From the NCBI GenBank assembly GCA_937976305.1, contig CALJSB010000040.1, forward strand, positions 1 to 64,000: a stretch of DNA of 64,000 nucleotides. The letters run 5' to 3'. Under the pieces are notes generated by a model. That model was not told the DNA's origin, searched no databases, and worked only from the letters and a program-made list of their open reading frames with translations. Positions 50,004-58,945 of the stretch are shown here, piece by piece. Made by a program: the position numbers and the translations under genes. Position 1 is the first letter of the stretch. Each line of letters opens with the position of its first letter. The DNA is from an uncultured Acidimicrobiales bacterium (GTDB lineage Bacteria; Actinomycetota; Acidimicrobiia; Acidimicrobiales; SZUA-35).

Positions 50004-51503
50004 ATGACCAGCCATCAGAGACAACGAACAGCCAGGGGGGTGCGGCCGCGACTCGTGTTCGTGCTGCTCGTTGTTGCTGCGCTCGTGGCCTCGGCATGTT
50101 CGATCTCAGACTCACTCACGCTCGAAGATCCAAACGACACTCGACCAGAGCGCCTCGAAGAGAGTCTCGATGGCGACGCTGACTCCGGCACTGATCCGGA
50201 CGCCGCCGATGAGCCGGGCGGCCAGGCCGAAGAAGACGTGCTGCCGAACAACCCAGCGCCTGGGCAAGGCTTTCAAGTGCCAGGGCCGCATCCGGCCCTT
50301 GCTGAGTTGGGTGGTCAACTGGCCATCACCGACCAGGCCGACGTTGTCGTTGCCCGACCAAACGGTACGGAGCGACGCATCGTCGACGGTTCGTCGCTGC
50401 GTGAAGTCATCGCCAGCCAGCCCGTGTGGTCAACCGGCGGGGCGTTCCTCGCGTGGAGTGCCTTTGGCCCAGACGAACAAACCGTGGTTGTGCTCGAGGC
50501 GACCGAGGCAGAGCCGATGGTGAGCGAGGCAACTGGCTCGCCGGTCTACTACTTGCAGTGGCGGCCCGATGATCTCGGGCTTGTGTTCCTGCGCAATGGC
50601 TCGACCGGCGGTGTCGAAGCGGGCACCCTTTCGCCCGGCGAGCCGGTCGTGCCGTTCTCGGGTGGTCAACCGTTCTTCGTTTCGTGGGGCCCCACAAGTG
50701 AGCGTCTCGCTGCTCACGTCGGTTCACGGGTGATGCCCAGCACGCTCTCGCTCTTCGAGCCCGAGTTTGGTGGGGCAAGCACGGTGCTTTCTGAAACCGT
50801 CCAGTTCAGTGCCCCAGATTGGCTCGACGACACGACGCTGATTGGTGCCACCGATGACGGTCTGGTCAGCATCGACACCGAAACGCTCGAATCGACAGTT
50901 CTCGTATCGCTCGGTGCGCCAATCCAGTTCGTGGTGAGTCCGGATGGCACACAGGTGGCCTATCGAGGGTTCGACGCTGCTGCAGCCATCGGCGAAGAGC
51001 CGCCGCTTCTCGTGCTCGATATCGCAAGCGGCGAGACTTCGGTTGTGCTTGAGAGTGACGCCGTCGCGTGGGAGTGGAGCCCAGATTCACAACGCCTCGC
51101 CGTGCTGACCACTGCAGCATCACTGGCGGGCGGTGGCATTTCTGAGATCGGGATCGTCCCAGCCCAGACCGAGGAGGACGTCACCGGTTTTCAGTGGGCG
51201 TTCTGGACTGCCGAGGGCCAGGCGCCAGGGTTCTACGGAGCGACTCCCGCCCACGAGCCCTCTTCGCTCGAGGTGACCTCGTATCTGCCATTCTTCGAGC
51301 AGTACGCGCAGAGTCACAATCGCTGGTCACCCGACAGCTCAGCGTTTGCGTTCGCTGGAACACTCACCTCGCCTGATGGTGAGATGTTCAGTGGGATCTA
51401 TGTGCAGATCGCAGACGATCCGTCGACGTTTTCGCTTGTCAGCGAGGGTCAGCACGTCACCTGGTCGACGAGCGGACTTGCCGCCGGGGTCAGCCCTGCC
51501 TGA
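50004..51503 (+). CDS. Lipoprotein with WD40/TolB-like beta-propeller
   Basis: A 499-residue protein. The lipoprotein signal (residues 16-32, ending in VASAC) gives a lipidated Cys. An acidic Asp/Glu spacer follows, then repeated blade-like segments through the rest (SQPVWSTGGAFLAWSAFG, then YYLQWRPDDLGLVFLRNG, FFVSWGPTSERLAA, WEWSPDSQRLAVL). These give W-S-P-D-type ends, as in TolB/WD40 propellers. It is probably a surface-exposed or periplasm-like binding scaffold with unknown partner. The next gene (57 aa) lies 12 nt on, and an LLM oxygenase follows. Confidence 0.78.
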   Translation: MTSHQRQRTARGVRPRLVFVLLVVAALVASACSISDSLTLEDPNDTRPERLEESLDGDADSGTDPDAADEPGGQAEEDVLPNNPAPGQGFQVPGPHPALAELGGQLAITDQADVVVARPNGTERRIVDGSSLREVIASQPVWSTGGAFLAWSAFGPDEQTVVVLEATEAEPMVSEATGSPVYYLQWRPDDLGLVFLRNGSTGGVEAGTLSPGEPVVPFSGGQPFFVSWGPTSERLAAHVGSRVMPSTLSLFEPEFGGASTVLSETVQFSAPDWLDDTTLIGATDDGLVSIDTETLESTVLVSLGAPIQFVVSPDGTQVAYRGFDAAAAIGEEPPLLVLDIASGETSVVLESDAVAWEWSPDSQRLAVLTTAASLAGGGISEIGIVPAQTEEDVTGFQWAFWTAEGQAPGFYGATPAHEPSSLEVTSYLPFFEQYAQSHNRWSPDSSAFAFAGTLTSPDGEMFSGIYVQIADDPSTFSLVSEGQHVTWSTSGLAAGVSPA

Positions 51504-51515
51504 GACTCCCTGGCG

Positions 51516-51689
51516 ATGAGCGAAGCCGACCCCACGAACAAGTACGAGTCGCTGGTGTGGTGGCTCTTCCTGGGCAGCTCGATCTTCTTCGTCGCTGTCG
51601 CCGTCCGTGATGGCGATGCGCTGTCGATCCTCGGTGCGGTGCTGTTCTTTGCCGCCGTCGCCGTCTACCTGGTAGGAGAGCGGACGTGA
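51516..51689 (+). CDS. Small membrane protein, 57 residues
   Basis: ATG 51516 to TGA 51689. Two membrane segments: residues 13-30 (LVWWLFLGSSIFFVAVAV) and 36-53 (ALSILGAVLFFAAVAVYLV), joined by RDGD. It has a charged start (EADPTNKYES) and the short tail GERT. It sits between the lipoprotein and the LLM gene, and its stop overlaps the next GTG by 4 nt, so coupling is likely. Third-position GC is high throughout. It has no recognisable family; stress-linked or complex-stabilising roles are common for such proteins but unproved here. Confidence 0.7.
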   Translation: MSEADPTNKYESLVWWLFLGSSIFFVAVAVRDGDALSILGAVLFFAAVAVYLVGERT

Positions 51690-52993
51690 TTCATCTCGCA
51701 CAGTTCTTGATTCACGGGCCGACCTATCACAGCCATGCGATGTGGCGGCACCCAAGGACCGATTGGGACAACACCACGTGGGCCCGCCCTGAGCTCTACC
51801 AACACATCGCACAGGTCTGTGAGCGGGGCCTGTTCGACATGGTGTTCTTCGCCGATCTCAACTACATCTCCGACACCTACACCGGCACGCTCGACCCAGC
51901 GCTTCGGTATGCATCGCAAGCACCCGAGCACGATCCAATCCCGCTGCTGTCGTTCATGGCCGCTGTCACCGAGAAGATCGGATTAGCCGCAACGTTCTCG
52001 ACGAGCCACCACCACCCGTTCTACGTGGCTCGATTGTGGGCCACGATCGATCACCTCACCCGAGGGCGAGCCGGCTGGAACGTCGTCACCTCGCTCAACC
52101 ACAACCAGGCAGCGAACTACGGCGAGGAACGAGAAGACAGTGACCGCCGCTACGACAAGGCCCACGAGTTCGTCGACGTCTGCAACAAGCTGTGGGGCAG
52201 CTGGGACGACGACGCCGTCGTAATGGATGCCGAAGCCGGCGTTTTCGTCGACTCGTCCAAGGTGAAGCGGATCGAACACGAGGGCGAGTTCTACAAGTCT
52301 CGCGGGCCGCTGAACGTGGTGCGCTCGCCTCAGACCGGCCCGGCGATTCTTCAGGCCGGAACCTCACCCAAGGGCAAGGAGTTCGCGGCCCGCCATGCGG
52401 ACGCCATCTTTGCCATTCAGCCCCGTGCCGTCGATGCCGCGGCATTGCGTACCGACATTCGGGAACGAGCGGCAGCAGCCGGGCGAGACCCCGATCACTG
52501 CAAGTTGCTATTCGGCGCCCAACCGATCATTGGTGAGAGCGAGCAACATGCAGCTGAATTGCTCGACGAGCACAACGAACTCGTCCCGCTCGACGCGGGC
52601 ATGACGATTCTGTCCGCCCATCTCGATTTCGATCTCTCAAAGCTCGATCCTGATGAACCGATGGCAGAACGCACCGAGCCCGAACTGCAGCGCATGCGCA
52701 CTCGTTACCTGCACCCCGATGGCTCGTCGATGACGGTTGCCGAGGTGGCCCAGAAGCATGGTCAGAGCGTCGGCATTCCGCAGTTCGTCGGCACCGCTTC
52801 AACCGTGGCTGATCAGATGGAGGCCTTTGTCGATGAGGCCGGCGGTGACGGGTTCATGTTGTCGCCCATCTCGTGCCCTGGAGCAATCGAAGACGTGGTT
52901 GATCTCGTGGTGCCGGAGCTGCAGCGACGGGGCCGCTACCGAACCGAGTACACCGGCTCGACCCAGCGAGACCATCTCCGCCAGGCAACCTGA
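51686..52993 (+). CDS. LLM-class flavin monooxygenase (NtaA/SnaA/DszA family)
   Basis: A 435-residue enzyme of the TIM-barrel luciferase superfamily. LAQFLIHGPTYHSHAMWR at the start, MVFFADLNYISD, TFSTSHHHPFYVARLWATID and GWNVVTSLNHNQAANYG match the NtaA/SnaA/DszA branch, which oxidises nitrilotriacetate, pristinamycin IIA precursors, or dibenzothiophene sulfone with FMNH2 from a partner reductase. The substrate is unknown. No reductase gene is adjacent. It differs clearly from the decayed LLM gene at 2395-3372, which belongs to another subfamily. The GTG start overlaps the 57-aa gene. Confidence 0.88.
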   Translation: MIHLAQFLIHGPTYHSHAMWRHPRTDWDNTTWARPELYQHIAQVCERGLFDMVFFADLNYISDTYTGTLDPALRYASQAPEHDPIPLLSFMAAVTEKIGLAATFSTSHHHPFYVARLWATIDHLTRGRAGWNVVTSLNHNQAANYGEEREDSDRRYDKAHEFVDVCNKLWGSWDDDAVVMDAEAGVFVDSSKVKRIEHEGEFYKSRGPLNVVRSPQTGPAILQAGTSPKGKEFAARHADAIFAIQPRAVDAAALRTDIRERAAAAGRDPDHCKLLFGAQPIIGESEQHAAELLDEHNELVPLDAGMTILSAHLDFDLSKLDPDEPMAERTEPELQRMRTRYLHPDGSSMTVAEVAQKHGQSVGIPQFVGTASTVADQMEAFVDEAGGDGFMLSPISCPGAIEDVVDLVVPELQRRGRYRTEYTGSTQRDHLRQAT

Positions 52994-53015
52994 TCATGCT
53001 GTTCGCTGAGCGACG

Positions 53016-54086
53016 TCAGTCGGCGGAACCCACCAGGGCATCAGGGTTCTCGGCCAGCCAGGTTGCAGCATCAACGGCCTCGGTCTCTTCGTAGCCCGCC
53101 GGCATGCGGATCAGTCCGGAGGCCGAGAGGAAGTAGACCTCCCAGGCGTGGTAGCCCCGATAGGCCAACGGATCGTCGACCATGACTTGGGCGTAGGCGC
53201 TGACGGCATCGACGTAGCGCTGGGAGTTGTTGTAGCCGAACAACGCAGACTGCATATCAGCCGGCCCGCCCCGCTGTCGGAGATACACGCCAGCGCCGAT
53301 GATGGCGTCTCGATCGACGGTTGGATCGCCCTGGCAGCACTCGTTCCAGGTGGTGGGCAGGAACTGCATCGGGCCGGTGGCGCCAGCGGTTGACAAGCCT
53401 TCGATTCGGCCCATTCGAGTCTCGACCAAGTTGATCGCGGCGATATAGGTCCAATCGACCCCGGAGTTCGCCGCTGATTCCTCGTAGTAGCCAACGAGTT
53501 CGGCGACAGGGAGAGGGTCGCGAATACGCCATGCCGGCAGCGTCGTGCTCAGGTTGTAGTTGCGCACCAGGGCCGAGAGGTCTTGCCTGGCTGCCCAGTT
53601 GAGCTCGACCGCTGACCTGATCGCGGGATCGACGTCAGCGATGACATCGGGTGCCCAGTCGGGGTTCGCGGAGATCAGGCGATACATCTGCTGCTGGCGG
53701 CGGCCGTACGGGCCGATCTCGTCGTCGGCAATCGATGGGTCTCGTACGGCGAGTTCGAGAAAGGTCAGTTCTTCGGCCACGCCGCTGGCATCGGTGGGAA
53801 GCGGCTGTTCGTCGATGGCAAGTGTCGTTGTCGTTGCCTCGGTGGTTGTGGTGGCTTCAGTTGTGGTCGGGGCCTCGGTGGTGGGAGCTTCGTCTTCGGT
53901 CGTCTCCGCCAGGGTCGACTCGGTGGTCGTAGTGGCTTCTTCGACGTCTGCAGAAGAGAGCGTTGAAGGCGCGCTGTCGCCTGAGGCGGAGGTGTCGAGT
54001 TCGACCTGGCTGCAGGCTGCGGCCAGCAGGGCCAGGAGGACGGCGATGACGACGATCCACGTGCCGCCGCTTTGTTGTGATCGCAT
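53016..54086 (-). CDS. Lytic transglycosylase lipoprotein
   Basis: A 356-residue protein. The lipoprotein signal (residues 9-25, LLAAAC lipobox) is followed by a long Thr/Glu/Ala-rich spacer (about 40-105), then an SLT-like domain with AAINLVETRMGRIEG (the Glu is the likely catalytic residue), STAGATGPMQFLPTTW, AIIGAGVYLRQRGG and LFGYNNSQRYVDAV. It cleaves peptidoglycan between MurNAc and GlcNAc at the outer face. A Cys pair (NECCQGD) is unusual for the family. Start ATG 54086 overlaps the GNAT stop by one base. Confidence 0.85.
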   Translation of the reverse strand: MRSQQSGGTWIVVIAVLLALLAAACSQVELDTSASGDSAPSTLSSADVEEATTTTESTLAETTEDEAPTTEAPTTTEATTTTEATTTTLAIDEQPLPTDASGVAEELTFLELAVRDPSIADDEIGPYGRRQQQMYRLISANPDWAPDVIADVDPAIRSAVELNWAARQDLSALVRNYNLSTTLPAWRIRDPLPVAELVGYYEESAANSGVDWTYIAAINLVETRMGRIEGLSTAGATGPMQFLPTTWNECCQGDPTVDRDAIIGAGVYLRQRGGPADMQSALFGYNNSQRYVDAVSAYAQVMVDDPLAYRGYHAWEVYFLSASGLIRMPAGYEETEAVDAATWLAENPDALVGSAD

Positions 54087-55252
54087 CAAAAACCAGTTCG
54101 TAAGTGCGCCCGGGGTTCCCAACCGAAGAAGGCATCCGCCCGGTGCAATATCTCAGGGGTAGATGAGGTGAGTTTCCCAGCCCGGGCGAGCTCGGTGGCT
54201 GATACACCGCCGAGCAGCAGCGAGCCTGCGCCGGCCCGGGTGACCTGCAGATCGTGGGCGTCGCTGGTTTCGGTCGCCCCATCTTGCGAGATGCGATAGC
54301 TCGTGCTGTCGATGGCAACAACGAGACTGTCGTCGATCCGGTAGTCACGAGCGCCGAAGGTCGCGACGGGATCGGCCGGATTGAGCCACAACCCATCGTT
54401 GAGTTCGACGGTTCGCACGAGTCGAGGGTCGGTCAACAGATGGGGGAGCGGATCAGTTGGGGCAACGCCGAACACCGTTCGGGTTTCACCGACGAGATCG
54501 ACGCTCAAGACCGTCTTCCAAAGATCCTGGTAGGCCTCGGGAGTTGTTGCCACCAGCTCGTGCAGGTTGAGCTCATGAGCCGGGTGCCCATCGTTCCACT
54601 TGTTGGCGACCGTCCACACGGCGTGGCCGTGTTCGTGGAGGGCCGCGACGATCGTCTGTTTCTCGTGGACGTGCGACAGCTCGTACCACGCCTGCGAGCG
54701 TTGGATCTCGCCGACGGCGCCAACTCGGAACGCTTCCCAGCTCTTCAAGATCTCTGGTATCGCCTTGCGGCCATCGACAAGCCGAATCGAGCCCGGTTCG
54801 GGTGCTGACGCCTCGATGAACTCGGCCCGCCGCTGATCGATCGAAACGACCCAGATCTTCGTGGCGACGCCATAGCCGAAGCGCTCGTAGATCCCGCCTT
54901 CACTGGCGCCCAAACCCAACAGTGGCTCGCCTCGTTCGGCTGCGTCCGCGTGGAGCGACTCCATCAGTTGCCGCAGCACGCCACGCCGGCGATGGGTGAC
55001 GGCGACCGAGATCCACGTGACGCCCGACATCGGTATCTGATGGCCACCAGGCAGGGTGAGCTCGAGGGCGAAGCTGCCGCCGATGCCAACGACCTCGCCT
55101 TCGGATCGGACGACCCGAAAGCGCGACAGATCCATGATGGCTCGTGCCGCCGCGGTCTCTTCTGGCGTCGGCGTGAACGCAAAGGCTCGGGCGTCGGCCT
55201 CGATGATGGCTTCGTAGTCGTCGTCAGTTGCCGTTGTGATGGAGAGATCCAC
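54086..55252 (-). CDS. Eis-like GNAT acetyltransferase
   Basis: A 388-residue protein built of three parts as in mycobacterial Eis: an N-terminal GNAT (residues 1-150, VTWISVAVTHRRRGVLRQLM and EPLLGLGASEGGIYERFGYG), a second degenerate GNAT (about 150-290), and a C-terminal SCP2-like domain (about 300-388). Eis enzymes acetylate amines on drugs or proteins and form hexamers with the free C-terminus in the active site; here the tail reads RTGF. GTG 55252 is the start. It is coupled to the transglycosylase gene by TGATG. Confidence 0.86.
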   Translation of the reverse strand: MDLSITTATDDDYEAIIEADARAFAFTPTPEETAAARAIMDLSRFRVVRSEGEVVGIGGSFALELTLPGGHQIPMSGVTWISVAVTHRRRGVLRQLMESLHADAAERGEPLLGLGASEGGIYERFGYGVATKIWVVSIDQRRAEFIEASAPEPGSIRLVDGRKAIPEILKSWEAFRVGAVGEIQRSQAWYELSHVHEKQTIVAALHEHGHAVWTVANKWNDGHPAHELNLHELVATTPEAYQDLWKTVLSVDLVGETRTVFGVAPTDPLPHLLTDPRLVRTVELNDGLWLNPADPVATFGARDYRIDDSLVVAIDSTSYRISQDGATETSDAHDLQVTRAGAGSLLLGGVSATELARAGKLTSSTPEILHRADAFFGWEPRAHLRTGF

Positions 55253-55300
55253 CGGAGCAGTCTGGTCGAGGTGACGCCGCGATGTTGCGGATTTCGGCGG

Positions 55301-56149
55301 TCAGCCGGTGGCGACAGGACGGTCTGGGTCAGTCGACCAACCGGACCACGAGCCGACATAGAGCCGGGCTCGACCCAAACCGACCGACTCCATCGCCAGC
55401 AGGTTGTTGCAAGCACTCACGCCTGAGCCGCAGTAGATGATGGCCTCGCTGTCGATTCCGAGATCGGTAAAGCGCTTGGTCAGATCATCAGCAGGCAGAA
55501 AGCGGCCACCCTCACCGAGGTTCTCGGCAAACGGCAGGTTGATGGCTCCGGGAACGTGGCCGGCCTGTGGGTCGACGGGTTCGGTTTCGCCTCGATAGCG
55601 CTCGGGGCTGCGGCTGTCGGCAACGACGCCACCGGCACCGATGTGAGCGACGACTTCGTCGGCACCCACGAACACGCCGTCAGGCCACGGCAAGGCTGTG
55701 CGCTCGACGGCATCAACCGAGACGTTGCCTCTGTCGATAGCGCCCTTCCAGGACTGGAGGCCGCCGTCGAGCAACGCTGCCGGCTGGCCGATCTGGCGCA
55801 ACATCCATACCAGGCGTCCGGCAACCATGCCTCCAAGGTCGTCGTAGACGACGACGGTTGCTTCGTTGCCGATGCCAAGCTCGGCCAGGCCGTCGGAGAA
55901 CACCTCGGGTGTTGGCAGCGGATGACGTCCGACCACCGGCCCGGCCGTCGCGGCAAGAACGGTCTTCATGTCGACGAACCGGGCGCCAGGCAGGTGGCTC
56001 TCGAGATAGGCGGTGTAGCCATCACGGCCATCGAGGTAGGAACGGACATCGCACACGATCACGACGTCGTAGTTGGCGCCAAGCCAGTCGGCGCTGACGA
56101 TCGGGTCGATCAGGCCGGGAGTTGATTGACCTTGTTTGGCGTTTGGCAT
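55301..56149 (-). CDS. sseA: Two-domain sulfurtransferase (thiosulfate/3-mercaptopyruvate type)
   Basis: A 282-residue protein of two rhodanese domains. The first (about 10-130) lacks a Cys. The second ends in YCGSGVSACNNLL with active Cys240, where CGSGVTA is typical of mercaptopyruvate sulfurtransferase and CRxGx[RT] of thiosulfate enzymes; Ser replaces Thr. The linker has DSRSPERYRGETEPVDPQAGHVPGAINLP. Its start overlaps the response regulator end by 40 nt, an unusually long overlap. The gene symbol is by analogy. Confidence 0.87.
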   Translation of the reverse strand: MPNAKQGQSTPGLIDPIVSADWLGANYDVVIVCDVRSYLDGRDGYTAYLESHLPGARFVDMKTVLAATAGPVVGRHPLPTPEVFSDGLAELGIGNEATVVVYDDLGGMVAGRLVWMLRQIGQPAALLDGGLQSWKGAIDRGNVSVDAVERTALPWPDGVFVGADEVVAHIGAGGVVADSRSPERYRGETEPVDPQAGHVPGAINLPFAENLGEGGRFLPADDLTKRFTDLGIDSEAIIYCGSGVSACNNLLAMESVGLGRARLYVGSWSGWSTDPDRPVATG

Positions 56150-56535
56150 GCCGCCATGTTGCCCCGAAGATGCTCGGAGACCACCCGCTCGAGTTCACTG
56201 CTCGACACCGGTTTGGTCAGGTACGCAGCGACGTCGCGCACTCGCTCGTCATCGAGATCATCCCGGCGAAGCTCACCGGTGAGAAGTACGAACGGGACAA
56301 CTCGGTCTTCGCTGGTCGTCGCGAGGTACGTCTCCAACAGGTCGAGGCCGTTGCGGGAGGGCATCACGTAGTCGCACACGATCATGTCGAATGCCTGACC
56401 GGTTCCGGTGTCGAGGACCTCGAGGGCGGCGTTGACACGGTCAGCATCCACGACCGAGTGATCTTGTCGCTCGAGCATGTGGCGTAGCAGCAGACGCGAC
56501 ACTGGGTCGTCGTCGACGATCAGGATGCAGGCCAT
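56110..56535 (-). CDS. Response regulator, receiver domain only
   Basis: A 141-residue single receiver: ILIVDDDPVSRLLLRHML with acidic pair Asp8-10, phospho-acceptor Asp55 in MIVCDYVMPSRNGLDLL, then FVLLTGE and AYLTKPVSSSEL with the conserved Thr and Lys. There is no output domain, so it must act through protein contacts, as CheY-like or partner-switch inputs do. It follows the STAS gene by 3 nt. The only histidine kinase in the window is in the same gene cluster (62432), making it the natural phosphodonor candidate. Confidence 0.9.
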   Translation of the reverse strand: MACILIVDDDPVSRLLLRHMLERQDHSVVDADRVNAALEVLDTGTGQAFDMIVCDYVMPSRNGLDLLETYLATTSEDRVVPFVLLTGELRRDDLDDERVRDVAAYLTKPVSSSELERVVSEHLRGNMAACQTPNKVNQLPA

Positions 56536-56538
56536 CGC

Positions 56539-56877
56539 CTAACGCCGGTTGAGAAGGGTTTCGACGTCGAGGCCCATCGTGAAGACCTTGTCGAACTTGG
56601 TGAGTTCAAAGACTCGGACGGCGTCCGCGGCCTTGGGGGAGACCAATCGAACGTCTCCGCCCGCTCGGCGTGCATCTTTCATGGCCTTCACCAACGCTGC
56701 GAGCCCTGCTGAGTCCACGAACTCGACGTTGCTGAGGTCGATGATGATGTCGATCTGGCCATCGATGATCGCGTCGGTGAGGATGGCCCGAAGCGGCGCA
56801 GCCTCGAGAGCGTCCAGGCGGCCGTCGAGCGTCACCGTCATCAGCGAGCGCTCGTGGCGTGCAGTCAAGATGTCCAT
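56539..56877 (-). CDS. STAS anti-sigma factor antagonist (SpoIIAA/RsbV-like)
   Basis: A 112-residue STAS protein with phospho-Ser56 in VEFVDSAGLAALVKAM. Starting at ATG 56877 it reads MDILTARHERSLMTVTLDG. In the family, the dephosphorylated form binds an RsbW kinase. The longer frame to 56976 is polar and Arg-rich and is not used. It is the last of the partner-switch run, beside the receiver protein, and a paralogue of the STAS gene at 58593 (about half the positions alike around the Ser). Confidence 0.9.
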   Translation of the reverse strand: MDILTARHERSLMTVTLDGRLDALEAAPLRAILTDAIIDGQIDIIIDLSNVEFVDSAGLAALVKAMKDARRAGGDVRLVSPKAADAVRVFELTKFDKVFTMGLDVETLLNRR

Positions 56878-56920
56878 GCTTGTCTTTCGACCGGAATTCG
56901 GGCCAGCTTGAGGGCGGGGG

Positions 56921-57337
56921 TTAGCCCGCTGGCGCCGGTTCGATGTTGAAGGTGGCCGTCCACAGGTTGCGCCCATCGGCGCGGCAGTAGTCGATGGTTT
57001 GTGCGACCTGTTCGACGATCATCAGCCCGTAGCCACGGACCTGAGGAGCGTCCTCGCCGGGCATCGAGTGATCATTGGCATCAAAAGGCGTGCCCTTGTC
57101 GGCTACCTCGATGTGCAACGCGCACTCTCCTGGCGTGGCATCGATGCGGATCTTGCCGTCTGGCGGAGCGGCATGGTCGACGACGTTGGCCGCAATCTCA
57201 TGGATCGCGAGTTCGATGGCCCCTCTACTCGCCGAGCCAGACCATCCGGAACTCTCGAACAGCTGGTCGAGCCAGCCTGCGATGTCTCGAAGGCCAAGAT
57301 GGGTCGCCTCGAGTTCGAGCTGCGTCACTTGTGTCAC
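56921..57337 (-). CDS. RsbW/SpoIIAB-like anti-sigma Ser kinase
   Basis: A 138-residue GHKL ATPase. The N box is AIHEIAANVVDHA (Glu47, Asn51), the G1 box VADKGTPFD, and GYGLMIVEQVAQ the G2/G3 segment. It should phosphorylate one or both STAS proteins, and hold a sigma factor or another target. Its GTG start overlaps the PP2C gene by 4 nt, so kinase and phosphatase are made together. No sigma-B-type gene is in this window, so the final target is not known. Confidence 0.88.
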   Translation of the reverse strand: MTQVTQLELEATHLGLRDIAGWLDQLFESSGWSGSASRGAIELAIHEIAANVVDHAAPPDGKIRIDATPGECALHIEVADKGTPFDANDHSMPGEDAPQVRGYGLMIVEQVAQTIDYCRADGRNLWTATFNIEPAPAG

Positions 57338-58554
57338 GGGTCAGCCCTTTCTTGCTTCGCGTCATCTCGAATTGTGAGAATCAAAACGGTGCGATCGTCT
57401 CCCTGCTGGGCTCCATCAGCGTAGGTTTCAATCTCGTCGTAGAGCAGTGATCCGAGCTCTCCGCTCGAACGATGTGGGTTGGCCGAAAGGGTTGCCACGA
57501 GTCGTTCTTCCCCGAACATCTCGCCGCCCGGACTCGCTTGTTCGGAAAAGCCATCTGAGGCAACCACGAGGCGACCGGCCGGATGGGCATCGAGCACGAC
57601 CTCTTCGATGGAAGGACCTACGTTGAGAGGCAGCACGCCGATCGGTGGCACATTGGCCTCGATCAGCTCGAAAGCCCCGTCGGCTGACCAGAACACCGGG
57701 CTGTGACCCGCATTGGCCAGGCGCAACCGGTTTGTCGTCTGGTCAAAGGCCCCGACCACGAGCGTCACAAACAGGCCCGCATCGGACAGGAACTCATACA
57801 ACCACGAGTCGATCTGCGACAGCACTGCGGCGGGGCCGGTATGCCCTGACCCGTGAAAGGCAGCAAGCGAAGCCGAGATCACGTTGGTCATCATCATCGC
57901 CGCGGGGAGACCCTTGCCGGACACGTCTCCGACAACAAAGTGCAGGGTGTCGCCCACCTCGGCATAGGTGAAGAGGTCACCGCCGGCGGCTCGGGCTGGG
58001 TCGGATCGGGCGAAGAGATCAACCGAAGCCATGTCGGGTTGCCATGTCGGGAGCGCCCGAACGGCCAGCTGCGATGCGGTGTCGTGGTCACGAGCGACCA
58101 CTGCTTGATCGATTGCCTCTCGATGCAATCGGCTGGTGTGCAGGGCACCAAGCGCCATGTTGGCCACCGCGGTGAGGAGCTTGTGGTCTGCAGTGCCAAA
58201 GGGCTGATCGGCGCGCCGCGCCGTGAGGTTCACCTGGCTGCCACTCTCGTTTGTGACCGAGACCGATGCGGTCGTTGGAGCGAGCGGCGAGTTGGAGTTC
58301 TTGGCGACCGGTCGTTCGCTGGCGTCCGAAGTGCCGACGGCGACAGACAGGCCCTCCGGTTCGTCCAGAATCAGGGCATCTGCTCGGAGCAGAGTCTGCG
58401 CCTGTTGCAGAATTTCGCGCACTGCGGTCTCACCATCGAGCGAATCGGTGGTGACCTCGGTGAGCGCATACATCGCGAGGAGCTGATCGTTCGCGTCAAC
58501 GAGCGCGCTGGTGATCGACGTGATCGGTGAGTCAGCGTTCTCTGTTGGATTCAC
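57334..58554 (-). CDS. GAF-PP2C (RsbU/SpoIIE-type) phosphatase
   Basis: A 406-residue protein: a GAF-like sensor domain (about 20-155, DQLLAMYALTEVTTDSLDGETA onward) followed by a SpoIIE-type PP2C domain (about 165-395), with AAGGDLFTYAEVGDTLHFVVGDVSGKGLPAAMMM near 188-222 (split by helix) giving the metal Asp residues and VVASDGFSEQASP the later pair. It should remove phosphate from the STAS proteins and so free the kinase partner. The GAF ligand is unknown. It is the centre of the partner-switch operon. Confidence 0.89.
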   Translation of the reverse strand: MNPTENADSPITSITSALVDANDQLLAMYALTEVTTDSLDGETAVREILQQAQTLLRADALILDEPEGLSVAVGTSDASERPVAKNSNSPLAPTTASVSVTNESGSQVNLTARRADQPFGTADHKLLTAVANMALGALHTSRLHREAIDQAVVARDHDTASQLAVRALPTWQPDMASVDLFARSDPARAAGGDLFTYAEVGDTLHFVVGDVSGKGLPAAMMMTNVISASLAAFHGSGHTGPAAVLSQIDSWLYEFLSDAGLFVTLVVGAFDQTTNRLRLANAGHSPVFWSADGAFELIEANVPPIGVLPLNVGPSIEEVVLDAHPAGRLVVASDGFSEQASPGGEMFGEERLVATLSANPHRSSGELGSLLYDEIETYADGAQQGDDRTVLILTIRDDAKQERADP

Positions 58555-58592
58555 GGCAGCCTGGGTGTGCTGGTTCTTCGACCGATGTCGGT

Positions 58593-58901
58593 TCAGACGA
58601 TGTCGAACGCGGCATCGAGCTTGGTGAGCTCGAGGATGACTCGCACCGGGTCTGACGGATGAACGAGCACCAGATCACCGCGTTGCTCGCGGCACCGCTT
58701 CATACCTCGAACCAGCTCGGCGAGCGCCGTCGAGTCGACAAACTCGACGTTGGCGAGATCGACTCGAATCTGGACGTTGTTGTTGTCGATCGCTTGATCG
58801 ACCGCCGCCCTGAACATGTCGGCCTCGTGGGCATCGAAGCGCCCTCTGAGCTCGAGGCTGATCGTTGTTTCGGTTGGATTCTCTTGCGTGATGATGTCCA
58901 T
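58593..58901 (-). CDS. STAS anti-sigma factor antagonist, second copy
   Basis: A 102-residue STAS domain with Ser57 in VEFVDSTALAELVRGM. The N-terminal DIITQENPTETTISLELRG is slightly longer than in the 56539 copy. The two paralogues share one RsbW-like kinase and one PP2C in this cluster, so they may compete or report separate inputs. It lies 38 nt upstream of the phosphatase start and 44 nt downstream of the GT2 stop, which suggests it belongs to the same transcript. Confidence 0.88.
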   Translation of the reverse strand: MDIITQENPTETTISLELRGRFDAHEADMFRAAVDQAIDNNNVQIRVDLANVEFVDSTALAELVRGMKRCREQRGDLVLVHPSDPVRVILELTKLDAAFDIV

Positions 58902-58945
58902 GTCGGGACCTCGCTTCGTTTGAGATTCTTGATGAAGGGCGAACG

